Both the position numbers and the translations under genes were made by a program. Shown one piece after another: positions 51,621 through 59,383 of a stretch of 64,000 nt of DNA (position 1 is its first letter; the number at the start of each line of letters is the position of its first letter). The stretch lies in NCBI GenBank assembly GCA_016707205.1, contig JADJHZ010000015.1:1-64000 (forward strand). Direction: 5' to 3'. The notes under the pieces are model-generated. The model saw only the letters and a program-made list of their open reading frames with translations, did not search any database and was not told the origin of the DNA. The stretch is from Haliscomenobacter sp. (lineage in GTDB: Bacteria > Bacteroidota > Bacteroidia > Chitinophagales > Saprospiraceae).

Positions 51621-53861
51621 TTATCGCAGTTCAACGGCGGTAGTCAGTGTGGCATTGGAATCCGCGCCCACATAGAGGTCAAACATACCCGGTTCGGCTG
51701 TCCAAATCATATCCCGGTTGTAGAGTTTGAGGTCGCCGGTAGTCAGGGTAAACGTCAGGGTTTTGGATTCCCCATTTTTCAGGAAGATCTTCTGGAACCC
51801 CTTCAGTTCGCGCACGGGCCGGGTGACGCTTCCTATCCGGTCTCTGACATAAAGCTGCACGACTTCTTCCCCGTCGTAAGGACCCAGGTTGCGGACCGTG
51901 CAGGTGATTCTCAGCGGGGAGGAATCGGCGCCAAACACCGTCCGGTCGGCTTTCAGATTGCTGTATTCGAATTTGGAATAACTCAGCCCAAACCCAAAAG
52001 GATACAGCGGAGTATTGGATACGTCGAGGTATTTGCTGGTGTACTTGTCCTGCGGATCCATAGGTCTGCCGGTGTTCTTGGCGTTATAGAAAATGGGGAT
52101 CTGTCCGGCATTTCTGGGGAAGGTGACGGTTAGCTTTCCGGAAGGGTTATAATCCCCGAACAGCACATCGGCAATAGCGTGGCCGGCCTGGGTTCCAAGG
52201 AACCAGGTCTCCAGAATAGCTGGGGCGTTTTCGGCGATCCAGGGGATAGCGAGGGGCCTTCCGTTCATCAGCACGACGACGACCGGTTTGCCGGTGGCGA
52301 CGAGGGCTTTGACCAGCTCTTCCTGCACGCCGGGCAGGGTAATGTCGGAGCGGCTGGCAGCTTCCCCGCTCATGTCGGCGCTTTCGCCAACGGCAACGAC
52401 GATGGCTTCGGCGGTTTTAGCCAAAGCCAGGGCGTTTTTAAACCCGGTTTTATCCTGCCCGGTGATGGCGCAACCTTCTGCGTGAAGTACTTTTACCGAT
52501 GTACCGACGTTAGCTTTTATACCATCCAGCAGGCTGACGGATTGTTTGTAATCCCCGGCGCCCGACCAGGAGCCGATCAAATCCTTTTGGTTTGCAGCCA
52601 AAGGGCCGACTACCGCCAGGGTGCGGATCTTCTTCGAAAGCGGCAGCGTATTTTTCTCATTGCGCAAAAGAACGATGGATTTTCTGGAAATATCGCGGGC
52701 AGCTTCCAAATGTTCAGGGGCGAATACCCGTGCTTTTTCTCTTTCGGTGTTGCTGTAGCGGTAAGGATCGTCAAAGAGACCCAGTTCAAACTTGATTCGC
52801 AGGATGCGGCGTACGGATTCGTTGACGCGGGCTACGGAAATGCGCCCCTCGCGAACGAGTTCCAGGAGGTAGTTGTAGTAGGTAGCGCCTTGCATGTCCA
52901 TATCTACGCCGGCATCAAGCGAGAGCTCTGCGGCGTCTTTTTCGTTGGCCACGATGCCATGGTCCACCATTTCGTTGATCGACGTGTAGTCGGTCACTAC
53001 AAACCCGTCGAAGCCCCACTCGTCGCGGAGCACGTCGGTGAGCAGAAAGCGGCTTCCGGAGGCAGGCACGCCGAAGAGTTCATTGAAAGAGGTCATAAAC
53101 GTGCGGACGCCTGCTTTCTTAGCCGCTATAAACGGAGGTAGGTAGGTTTCCCGGAGCACGCGTTCGGAAATATCTACCGAGTGGTAATCCCTCCCTGCCT
53201 GAGCAGCGCCGTAAGCGGCATAGTGCTTGGCGCAGGCGATGAGGGTATTGTCTTTACTTAAATCGTCTCCCTGAAACCCTTTTACGCGGGCTTCCCCAAT
53301 ACGGGCGCCGAGATAGGGGTCTTCGCCAGCCCCCTCGCAGATGCGCCCCCAACGGGGATCGCGGGCGATGTCGACCATGGGAGCAAAGGTCCAGTGCAAT
53401 CCGGCGGCGGTGGCCTCAATGGCGGCAATCCGGGCTGATTTTTCCATGGCCTCCAGATCCCAACTGGCCGATTCGCCCAGGGGTACCGGGAAAATGGTTT
53501 TGTATCCGTGAATTACGTCATATCCAAAAAGCAGCGGGATACCGAGCCGGGTTTCTTCCACGGCAATGCGTTGCAATTCCCGGTTATAGGCGGCGGTATG
53601 GGCATTAAAGATGGCGCCTACTTTGCCCGTTTTGATATCGTCGCGGTAGCCTTCCCGAAGCGTTGGCCCGGTAACCGCCCAATCGCTGGTGAAGAGCGTC
53701 ATTTGCCCGATTTTTTCCTCCATCGTCAGGAGCTTCATGACGGAGTCCACCCGCTCCTCAATGGATTTGACAGGGACCGCTTTTTGGAACATATCCTCCA
53801 TATTGAAGGCGTGAATGAGGAAGACCACGGAAGCGAGTCCGATAAATTGGAGATATTTCAT
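51621..53861 (-). CDS. Glycoside hydrolase family 3 beta-glucosidase
   Basis: A 746-residue exported enzyme, periplasmic by analogy, that releases glucose from beta-gluco-oligosaccharides. Short signal peptide (QFIGLASVVFLIHAF), GH3 barrel (LLTMEEKIGQMT, LLFGYDVIHGYKTIFP, FAPMVDIARDPRWGR, IACAKHYAAYG), nucleophile Asp in GFVVTDYTS, then the alpha/beta-sandwich domain with VVAVGESADMSGEAASR (acid/base loop) and a C-terminal FnIII-like domain (YPFGFGLSYSKFEYSN). The arrangement matches BglX-type enzymes in length and motifs. It sits between the GH144 gene (28-base gap) and SusC (38-base gap). In this context it probably acts on sophoro-oligosaccharides released by the GH144-type enzymes (inference); GH3 enzymes have varied linkage preferences. 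Confidence 0.92.
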   Translation of the reverse strand: MKYLQFIGLASVVFLIHAFNMEDMFQKAVPVKSIEERVDSVMKLLTMEEKIGQMTLFTSDWAVTGPTLREGYRDDIKTGKVGAIFNAHTAAYNRELQRIAVEETRLGIPLLFGYDVIHGYKTIFPVPLGESASWDLEAMEKSARIAAIEATAAGLHWTFAPMVDIARDPRWGRICEGAGEDPYLGARIGEARVKGFQGDDLSKDNTLIACAKHYAAYGAAQAGRDYHSVDISERVLRETYLPPFIAAKKAGVRTFMTSFNELFGVPASGSRFLLTDVLRDEWGFDGFVVTDYTSINEMVDHGIVANEKDAAELSLDAGVDMDMQGATYYNYLLELVREGRISVARVNESVRRILRIKFELGLFDDPYRYSNTEREKARVFAPEHLEAARDISRKSIVLLRNEKNTLPLSKKIRTLAVVGPLAANQKDLIGSWSGAGDYKQSVSLLDGIKANVGTSVKVLHAEGCAITGQDKTGFKNALALAKTAEAIVVAVGESADMSGEAASRSDITLPGVQEELVKALVATGKPVVVVLMNGRPLAIPWIAENAPAILETWFLGTQAGHAIADVLFGDYNPSGKLTVTFPRNAGQIPIFYNAKNTGRPMDPQDKYTSKYLDVSNTPLYPFGFGLSYSKFEYSNLKADRTVFGADSSPLRITCTVRNLGPYDGEEVVQLYVRDRIGSVTRPVRELKGFQKIFLKNGESKTLTFTLTTGDLKLYNRDMIWTAEPGMFDLYVGADSNATLTTAVELR

Positions 53862-53889
53862 AATGTTTTAGGTTTTTGAGTCGAAACAA

Positions 53890-55278
53890 TCAATGCGCCT
53901 GGCTGAGCCATCCTCCGGTAAACCCGGATTTTTTCAAACCGGCTATGATGTAAGGATTTTTCTTCATCAGGTTCCATACCAGTTCCGTTTGGTGATTTTC
54001 GATCTGGATGATGATCGGGCCTTGGTCGATGCCGATATAATCCGGATCGAACCATCCTTTTTCTTTGTCCTTTCCCCAGATATACGTGGGATTGAACGCG
54101 TCGCGGAAGCCGTATTGGTCTACCAGATCAGCGTAATAGGTTTCCCACATGGTCTTCAGGGCGGGGATGCACACTTCCGGCGCAAAGGGAATGGACCCTC
54201 CGGCTGCGGTAGGCGCTATGGTCCCATCGTCTACTTCCCGGATGGAGCAGGCGCCACGGGCAGAATATTCCACAAACTGAACGGTATTGCCGCCGATCTC
54301 GCGCTTATCATACGCAGGGCCGTCGCAGGCGGTCAGGCCCCAGACGTTTTCCCCATACCCTTTGAAGCCTCTCGGGTTAGCGATGCAATAGGCCCGGTTG
54401 GCCAGGGTTGCCCGGCGGGAGTTTTCAAAATAGTCGATGCCTTTGGATTTCATGTACGGGTCCTGAATGCCTCTGAAATCGACGTACATATGGCTATACT
54501 GGTGGCCAAACAGGGGGTCGAAATTCACGTGCTCCTGCCCCCGGTACGTAGCCCATGGGTACGTGTTGCACCATTCCTGCCAGCATTCTGCCGGAATCGG
54601 ATGGGTCGGAGAGCCGATGGCCATGAGGAGCAACACCATCGCTTCGTTGTATCCCTTCCATTGAGCAGGGATAAAGCCTTTTTCCGGGTGCCAGCCCATG
54701 GAGAGGGTTTTGGCGCCGTTCAGCGCCCAATCCCATTCTACCCGGCGGTACAGGAAATCCGCCGTTTCCCGGATGGCTTTTTCTTCCGGGGTATTTTTGT
54801 CAAAATAGCTCATGGCGCTGAGAATGCCCGCCATGAGCAGCCCGGTATCGATGGTGGAAAGCTCCACTTCTTTGAACCGCAGGGCCTGGTCGAGAGTCAG
54901 AAAATGATAAAAGAATCCCTTATATCCGGCTATGCCTTGCCGATCCGGACCCTGGGGCAGCGCTTTCAGGACGCGCAGGGTATTCAGAACCCGCTCCGAA
55001 GCCTGTTTGCGGGTGATATACCCGTTTTCAGCCCCGATCAAATAAGCGGTAAGCCCAAACCCTGTAGCAGCGATACTGGAAAACGTTCGGGAAGGGTAGC
55101 GATCGAGCACCTGAAAATTAGACGAATCCGCCAAATCCCAGAAGTAGTAAAACGTGCGTTTCTTTAATTCATTCAGGCTAAAAGGAACTTGTCGCCCGGT
55201 TGTATTTGGAGTGGCTGTTGGCCCGCAGGAAGCAAAAACCAACAGAACCACTAACAGGCTTAGGGTGAACGGTTTCAT
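53890..55278 (-). CDS. GH144-type (glucoamylase-family) endo-glucanase lipoprotein
   Basis: A 462-residue lipoprotein (signal SLLVVLLVFASC). Nearly the whole mature protein is the Glycoamylase domain, whose characterised members are GH144 endo-beta-1,2-glucanases. Signatures are LKKRTFYYFWDLADSS, SIAATGFGLTAYLIG, KGYNEAMVLLLMAIGSPTH, GLTACDGPA, DDGTIAPTAAGGSIPF, GFRDAFNPTY and YIGIDQGPIIIQIEN. The alpha/alpha-barrel acidic residues around SPTH and DQGP are present. It probably cuts long beta-glucan at the cell surface or in the periplasm, feeding the GH3 enzyme encoded 28 bases downstream. The linkage beta-1,2 is inferred from the family. A heptamer array lies 24 bases before its start. Confidence 0.85.
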   Translation of the reverse strand: MKPFTLSLLVVLLVFASCGPTATPNTTGRQVPFSLNELKKRTFYYFWDLADSSNFQVLDRYPSRTFSSIAATGFGLTAYLIGAENGYITRKQASERVLNTLRVLKALPQGPDRQGIAGYKGFFYHFLTLDQALRFKEVELSTIDTGLLMAGILSAMSYFDKNTPEEKAIRETADFLYRRVEWDWALNGAKTLSMGWHPEKGFIPAQWKGYNEAMVLLLMAIGSPTHPIPAECWQEWCNTYPWATYRGQEHVNFDPLFGHQYSHMYVDFRGIQDPYMKSKGIDYFENSRRATLANRAYCIANPRGFKGYGENVWGLTACDGPAYDKREIGGNTVQFVEYSARGACSIREVDDGTIAPTAAGGSIPFAPEVCIPALKTMWETYYADLVDQYGFRDAFNPTYIWGKDKEKGWFDPDYIGIDQGPIIIQIENHQTELVWNLMKKNPYIIAGLKKSGFTGGWLSQAH

Positions 55279-55294
55279 GGGTTAGGGGGATTTT

Positions 55295-55357
55295 TGCGAG
55301 GTACGATTTACGAAGTACGAAGTACGATTTACGATTTACGAGGTACGAAGTACGAAG
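55295..55357. repeat. Eight tandem heptamers TACGANN plus one degenerate unit
   Basis: After TGCGAGG (55295-55301) come eight units TACGANN (55302-55357) with NN = TT, AG, AG, TT, TT, GG, AG, AG. It is the same repeat family and copy number as at 48333-48388, also just 5' of a minus-strand PUL gene. Confidence 0.85.
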
Positions 55358-55424
55358 TTCAGAGCAAAGCGATATCCCCCTTTGGAGGGGGTAGGGGGAG
55401 GACAAGCAAGGAACCTGCAGAGGA

Positions 55425-55494
55425 GTTCAAGGTTCAAAGTCCAAGGTTCAAAGTCCAAGGTTCAAAGTCCAAGGTTCAAAGTCCAAGGTTCAAA
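55425..55494. repeat. Ten tandem heptamers GTYCAAR
   Basis: GTTCAAG once, then GTTCAAA and GTCCAAG alternating, ending with GTTCAAA: ten units in perfect 7-base register, so the array also has a 14-base period. No protein is likely. The consensus differs from TACGANN, but the unit length is the same. Confidence 0.85.
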
Positions 55495-55504
55495 GCGATG
55501 TTTT

Positions 55505-55574
55505 TATTGTTGGTTGTAGTCTTTTATTGTTGGTTGTAGTCTTCAGACTACAACCTATTGCAATCTTCAGATTG
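55505..55574. repeat. TCTTCAGA-core palindromes
   Basis: A partial direct repeat (TATTGTTGGTTGTAGTCTT, twice) leads into the palindrome at 55532-55555 (GGTTGTAGTCT, loop TC, complement) and then CAATCTTCAGATTG (55561-55574). The latter is identical to the palindromes at 3372-3385 and 3475-3488. Confidence 0.75.
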
Positions 55575-55637
55575 CGTGTTTAAGACATTCCATCTGAAGA
55601 TGTAATAAGTCGTAGTCTAAAGACTACTTCCAACAGG

Positions 55638-55673
55638 ATTCACCGTTCAACGCAGCTGCGTTGAACGGTGAAT
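55638..55673. terminator. Perfect 36-base palindrome after the binding-protein gene
   Basis: Two 18-base arms (ATTCACCGTTCAACGCAG and its exact complement) meet with no spacer, 10 bases beyond the stop codon of the gene at 55684. It probably folds as a terminator or 3'-end stabiliser; it lacks a T run. It could also be a binding site for a dimeric protein. Confidence 0.6.
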
Positions 55674-55683
55674 GTTGAACCAA

Positions 55684-58575
55684 CTATTGCTTAACGAACC
55701 GTGCGTTGGCGCGGAGTACGCCTTGGCGGTCGTAACCAGCCAGGAGGTACATGCCGCGATCGAAGCCGTTCAGCGGGATGGTAAAGGCCGCCTGACCAGT
55801 GTTCACAAACGTCCCTACGCGTTGTCCGACAGCGTTGAACAGTTCATACCGGAAGAGGTTGACGCTGTTGTCTACGGTAAGCTCGTCCGTGGCCGGGTTC
55901 GGGTAGATGGAAAGCGGCTCTACCTGAAGGTCGCGGGTAGGCGTAGAGGGGCTGCAGTTGGCGTCGCCGATCGCGATGTCGTCAAAGTAGTAGCGCTTTT
56001 CTGTCGCCGGAATATTCTGAAAATCCATAACAATGGTTAAGGTCGAGTAAATGGTTCCATCCGGGATGGCCCAGGCAGGATTCAAAGCCGGATAGTTCCA
56101 GGACAGGGTCTGCCATTCGCCGGGCGTGGTGTAATTTGCAACAGCATCGCCGATGTTGGGACCGCCGTTCGGGCTTCTTTCCAATTTTAAGATGACTTCT
56201 GCTTCGTGGTCCATCCACACCTTCATGGTCAACTTTTTGTTGGTCCCCATGTGTACCTGGGCAGGGAGTTGGTCGTTGAACATGCCCAGCCAGCGTTGTC
56301 CACCGACTTCTTCCACGAATTCCCCAACCTTGTTGCTGGAATTGAGCGCCGATTTCTTCGGGTTGTCCACGACGATATCATAACGTTTGCCTTCCCGGGC
56401 AACGGCGGCAAAGTATTGCCAGGTACCCAGGTTGTCGGCAGGCGTTTCGAAGGTGCTGATACAACCGGTGTACGGTTCGCGGCGCCATTCGATATCGTCT
56501 ACATAGTAGGTATCCCCTTCAGGAGATTGATTGCCAGCGTTGAAGAAGAGCACAAATTTGGTGTTTTTCTTCCCGGCAGCTGCTTTGAAGGAGATCTGGT
56601 ATTCTACCCATTTACCGACGTCGCCGGCTTTGATCTCGCCAAAAACTTGTTCCTGGGCGCCTCCCTCCAGTTTGAAGAGCACGGGGCCGGCTTTGGTTGC
56701 GTAGATCTTGATCGCAAGCGAGTTGTAGCTGGTCAGGTCGAATTCCTTGCCCATATCCCAGACGATAGCCGACCATTCCTTGGCGCCCGCCGGATCGACA
56801 TATTTCAACACCTTGTCGTTTGCGGAGGAGTTGATGCCTTCCGGGAATGGGTTGCGCACGACCTCGAGGGTCGTCGGATCAGTAGAAAGGAAGTTTTGCG
56901 CGTTGCGCTGGCAATCGAAGTCATCGATGACATAAGGACTTGGAGTAACCCCTTCGCAAGGATCCACCGTAGCTTGGGTCTGCGTCAGGTTGTCGAAGTA
57001 CCAGGTAGCCGTGGATTCGAGATCGGGATCGAAGACGATTTCCACGCGCTCGAAATCGGTAATGGTCTTCACGTTATCGAAGTTGAAGGAAAGGTCTACC
57101 CATTTTCCGGTTTCGGCGATGGGGCGGTTGATTTCCTTGGCGCCATCCAAGACGCTGATCAGCTTCATCGTCAGGCTCTTAGCCCCTGCGGGCGCCCAAA
57201 CCTGCAGGTTCATCTGCGGGAAGTCGGCCAGGCTGAAGCTTAGTGGGAGCAGGGCTTTCAACCCGCCCAATTTGGACGTTCCCTTGGTGTAGGAACCCAC
57301 CTTGTCGGTGGTGTTCGCGCCGGTTTTATCCGGGTTGTTGATGCCGCCGTTGAATTTGCCAAATACGGCTTCAGCGCCCAGGGATTCCCAGGTTTGCTTG
57401 GGCGTGGGTTCGAAGTCTTCCAGGGTAACAGAACCCGGAGCTTCCATGCGGATGTCGTCGATGTAGTAGATGGTGTCTACGCCAGGTTGTTTGCCGGCAT
57501 TGAAGAAGAAGACGAGCTTTTGGTAAGCTTTGCCCGCTTCGCTGGTGAAATCCACCGAATATTCCACCCATTTTTTGATTTCGGTTACCTGGCGGTCGAG
57601 CTCTTTACTGCCGCCGGTGCCTTCCATCTTGAACTTCAGCGTTCCGGCTACCGGCGCCCAAACCTTGATTTTAATGATAGGCCGGTCGGCAATAGCCAGG
57701 TTCGCGTCGTTGTTGTCGATCACGAGGGCGTGCCATTCTCCGATGCGGTCCGTGTATTCGCCGACCTTTTCGCTGTCGTTCGCCGCCGACTTGTCGGGGT
57801 TGGCAACCACGCGCACGTCGTTAAAGCCGGACGCGCCATAGGTAGCGTTGCGCTGGCATTCGAAGTCGTCGAGCATGCTGATGTTCTTCTCTACGCCGGA
57901 GCACACGCCGGAAGGTTCGATGATCAGGTTGTCGAACAAGTACGTGCCGCCGCTGGTGTCAACGCCCGGATCAAAGAAGAGAAGGATCTTCTTCAGGTCG
58001 GTTACGTCTTTCACTTTGCTGAAGTTGAAGGTATACTCGACCCATTGGTTGGCTACAGCGATGTTTTTCGTCTCTTCGATGCGCTTACTGTTGTCGGCGT
58101 TTTCCAGTTTCAGAATAAAGGAAGTAGGCCGTTCGGCCTTTACCATGATCCGGAACTGGTTAAACGTCGTCAGATTGAGCGGCTGGGCGAGTTCGGCCAG
58201 GAAGAGGCTGTACCCCGAGCCTTTCTTTTTGGTGTAGGAACCCACTTTCCCGCCCGTGTTGATCTTCAGCGTGTCGCCGCCTGCCGGGTTGTCGATCACG
58301 GCATAGGTTCCATCGATCGGATTCCAGTTGAGCTTGGCGCCGCCTTCAAAGTCTTCCAGGACGAGGAATTTGGGTGCGGGTTCGGCGCGCATGTCGTCGA
58401 AGTAATAAATGTCGTTAGGCCCAGGATTGACTCCAGCATTGAAAAACAAAACAAGCTGATTATACTTTTTGCCGACCTCGCTGGTGAAATCAGCAGTCAG
58501 CTCGACCCATTTCATGGTGTCATTTACGTCGACAAAAATCTCTTTATTTCCGCTGGTTCCCTGTAGCTTAAACAA
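55684..58575 (-). CDS. Multi-module carbohydrate-binding-like protein with T9SS domain, main part
   Basis: 963 residues that continue the frame of 58568-59359. They hold the end of module 2 and modules 3 to 7 of a tandem array of about 150-200 residue beta-sandwich modules resembling galactose-binding-like or CBM folds. Two kinds alternate: type one opens VLEDFEGGAKLNWNP or TLEDFEPTPKQTW and type two opens MLDDFECQRNATYG or VIDDFDCQRNAQN; the last opens CISTFETPADNLGTW. Typical inner motifs are NNPDKT, KVGSYTK, WVEYTFNFSKV, KILLFFDPGVD and YYIDDIRME. The end is a T9SS type A domain (LSIYPNPATDELTVDNSV, FDRGMYLLAGYDRQG, RFVKQ). It is probably a surface or secreted glycan-binding protein of the PUL. 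The first Met here is an artefact of the frameshift. Confidence 0.8.
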   Translation of the reverse strand: MFKLQGTSGNKEIFVDVNDTMKWVELTADFTSEVGKKYNQLVLFFNAGVNPGPNDIYYFDDMRAEPAPKFLVLEDFEGGAKLNWNPIDGTYAVIDNPAGGDTLKINTGGKVGSYTKKKGSGYSLFLAELAQPLNLTTFNQFRIMVKAERPTSFILKLENADNSKRIEETKNIAVANQWVEYTFNFSKVKDVTDLKKILLFFDPGVDTSGGTYLFDNLIIEPSGVCSGVEKNISMLDDFECQRNATYGASGFNDVRVVANPDKSAANDSEKVGEYTDRIGEWHALVIDNNDANLAIADRPIIKIKVWAPVAGTLKFKMEGTGGSKELDRQVTEIKKWVEYSVDFTSEAGKAYQKLVFFFNAGKQPGVDTIYYIDDIRMEAPGSVTLEDFEPTPKQTWESLGAEAVFGKFNGGINNPDKTGANTTDKVGSYTKGTSKLGGLKALLPLSFSLADFPQMNLQVWAPAGAKSLTMKLISVLDGAKEINRPIAETGKWVDLSFNFDNVKTITDFERVEIVFDPDLESTATWYFDNLTQTQATVDPCEGVTPSPYVIDDFDCQRNAQNFLSTDPTTLEVVRNPFPEGINSSANDKVLKYVDPAGAKEWSAIVWDMGKEFDLTSYNSLAIKIYATKAGPVLFKLEGGAQEQVFGEIKAGDVGKWVEYQISFKAAAGKKNTKFVLFFNAGNQSPEGDTYYVDDIEWRREPYTGCISTFETPADNLGTWQYFAAVAREGKRYDIVVDNPKKSALNSSNKVGEFVEEVGGQRWLGMFNDQLPAQVHMGTNKKLTMKVWMDHEAEVILKLERSPNGGPNIGDAVANYTTPGEWQTLSWNYPALNPAWAIPDGTIYSTLTIVMDFQNIPATEKRYYFDDIAIGDANCSPSTPTRDLQVEPLSIYPNPATDELTVDNSVNLFRYELFNAVGQRVGTFVNTGQAAFTIPLNGFDRGMYLLAGYDRQGVLRANARFVKQ

Positions 58576-59359
58576 TATTTCCCCTTTTTGGCGCCCAGAG
58601 TTTCATTTTATAAACGCTAAGCAAATTCAGGGGGAGATCAAACTGGAAGTCTACCAAGAAGGCATGCCATTCGCCCAGGGTATCCCGGTAACGGCCTACT
58701 TTATCGCTGGTATTGATTCCCGATTTGTCGGGGTTATTAACCACCGAATAGTCGGTAAGTCCAGGGAATCCATAGGATACGTTGCGTTGGCATTCAAAGT
58801 CGTCAAGGATCGTCGGATTAACCGCGATCCCGTCGCACGCCCCGGAGGGTCCGGCAACGAGGTTGTCGAACAGGTAGATGTCGCTGCTGGCATCCACGCC
58901 CGGATCGAAGAACAGCAGGATCTTGTCCAGGTTGGTCTTGGCTTTTGCCGCGCTGAAGTTGAAGGTGTACTCCACCCAATGGTTGGCCACGGCAATGTTT
59001 CTGGTCTGCTCGATGCCAAAACCAGGGCCTTCCAGTTTCATGATAAATGCCGTGGCTACCGGCGCTTTCACCATGATCCGGAACTGGTTGTTGACGGACA
59101 GGTCGAGCGGAGCGGCCAGTTCGGCTTGGAACAAGCTGTACGCAGCGCCTGATTTTTTGGTGTATTGCCCTACTTTGGCGCTGCTGTTGATCTTCAGCGT
59201 GTCGCCGCCAGCCGGGTTGTCGACTACCGAGAAAGCGCCCTCCTTGGCATTCCAGGTAAGTTTTGCTCCTCCCTCAAAGTCTTCCAGGACGACCTGGCTG
59301 AAAGCCAGAGCCGGAAGCAGGAAAAGGAGCAGGGATAAAAGTGAGAAACGATACTTCAT
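58568..59359 (-). CDS. Multi-module carbohydrate-binding-like protein, 5' part
   Basis: 263 residues: signal peptide (SLLSLLLFLLPALAFSQ), module 1 (VVLEDFEGGAKLTWN to DNLVAGPSG) and most of module 2 (ILDDFECQRNVSYGF). The frame ends after KLWAPKRGNIV. One base fewer in the AAAAAGGGG run (minus strand, about 58587-58596) gives APKGEILFKLQGTSG, joining exactly to the main part at 55684-58575. The joined protein is about 1,225 residues. The single-base break may be a sequencing error. The gene lies 24 bases after the GH144-T9SS gene and is probably cotranscribed with it. Confidence 0.8.
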   Translation of the reverse strand: MKYRFSLLSLLLFLLPALAFSQVVLEDFEGGAKLTWNAKEGAFSVVDNPAGGDTLKINSSAKVGQYTKKSGAAYSLFQAELAAPLDLSVNNQFRIMVKAPVATAFIMKLEGPGFGIEQTRNIAVANHWVEYTFNFSAAKAKTNLDKILLFFDPGVDASSDIYLFDNLVAGPSGACDGIAVNPTILDDFECQRNVSYGFPGLTDYSVVNNPDKSGINTSDKVGRYRDTLGEWHAFLVDFQFDLPLNLLSVYKMKLWAPKRGNIV

Positions 59360-59383
59360 AGGTTTCGTTTTTGGTTTAGGAAA

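Larger units (their letters stand above)
55279..55683. other. Repeat-filled intergenic region in the PUL
   Basis: 405 bases without a gene, nearly all repeats: heptamers TACGANN (55302-55357), a G-rich stretch near 55370-55400 (CCCCCTTTGGAGGGGG type), heptamers GTYCAAR (55425-55494), TCTTCAGA palindromes (55532-55574) and a perfect 36-base palindrome (55638-55673). Confidence 0.8.

Noticed and set aside
48333..55494. CRISPR array as an explanation for the tandem repeats
   Set aside because: Units are 7-8 bases or 61 bases with no unique spacers of uniform length, and no cas genes are present.
56206..58566. 345- and 390-codon plus-strand frames opposite the multi-module binding protein
   Set aside because: They repeat with the module period of the minus-strand gene, as expected of shadow frames.
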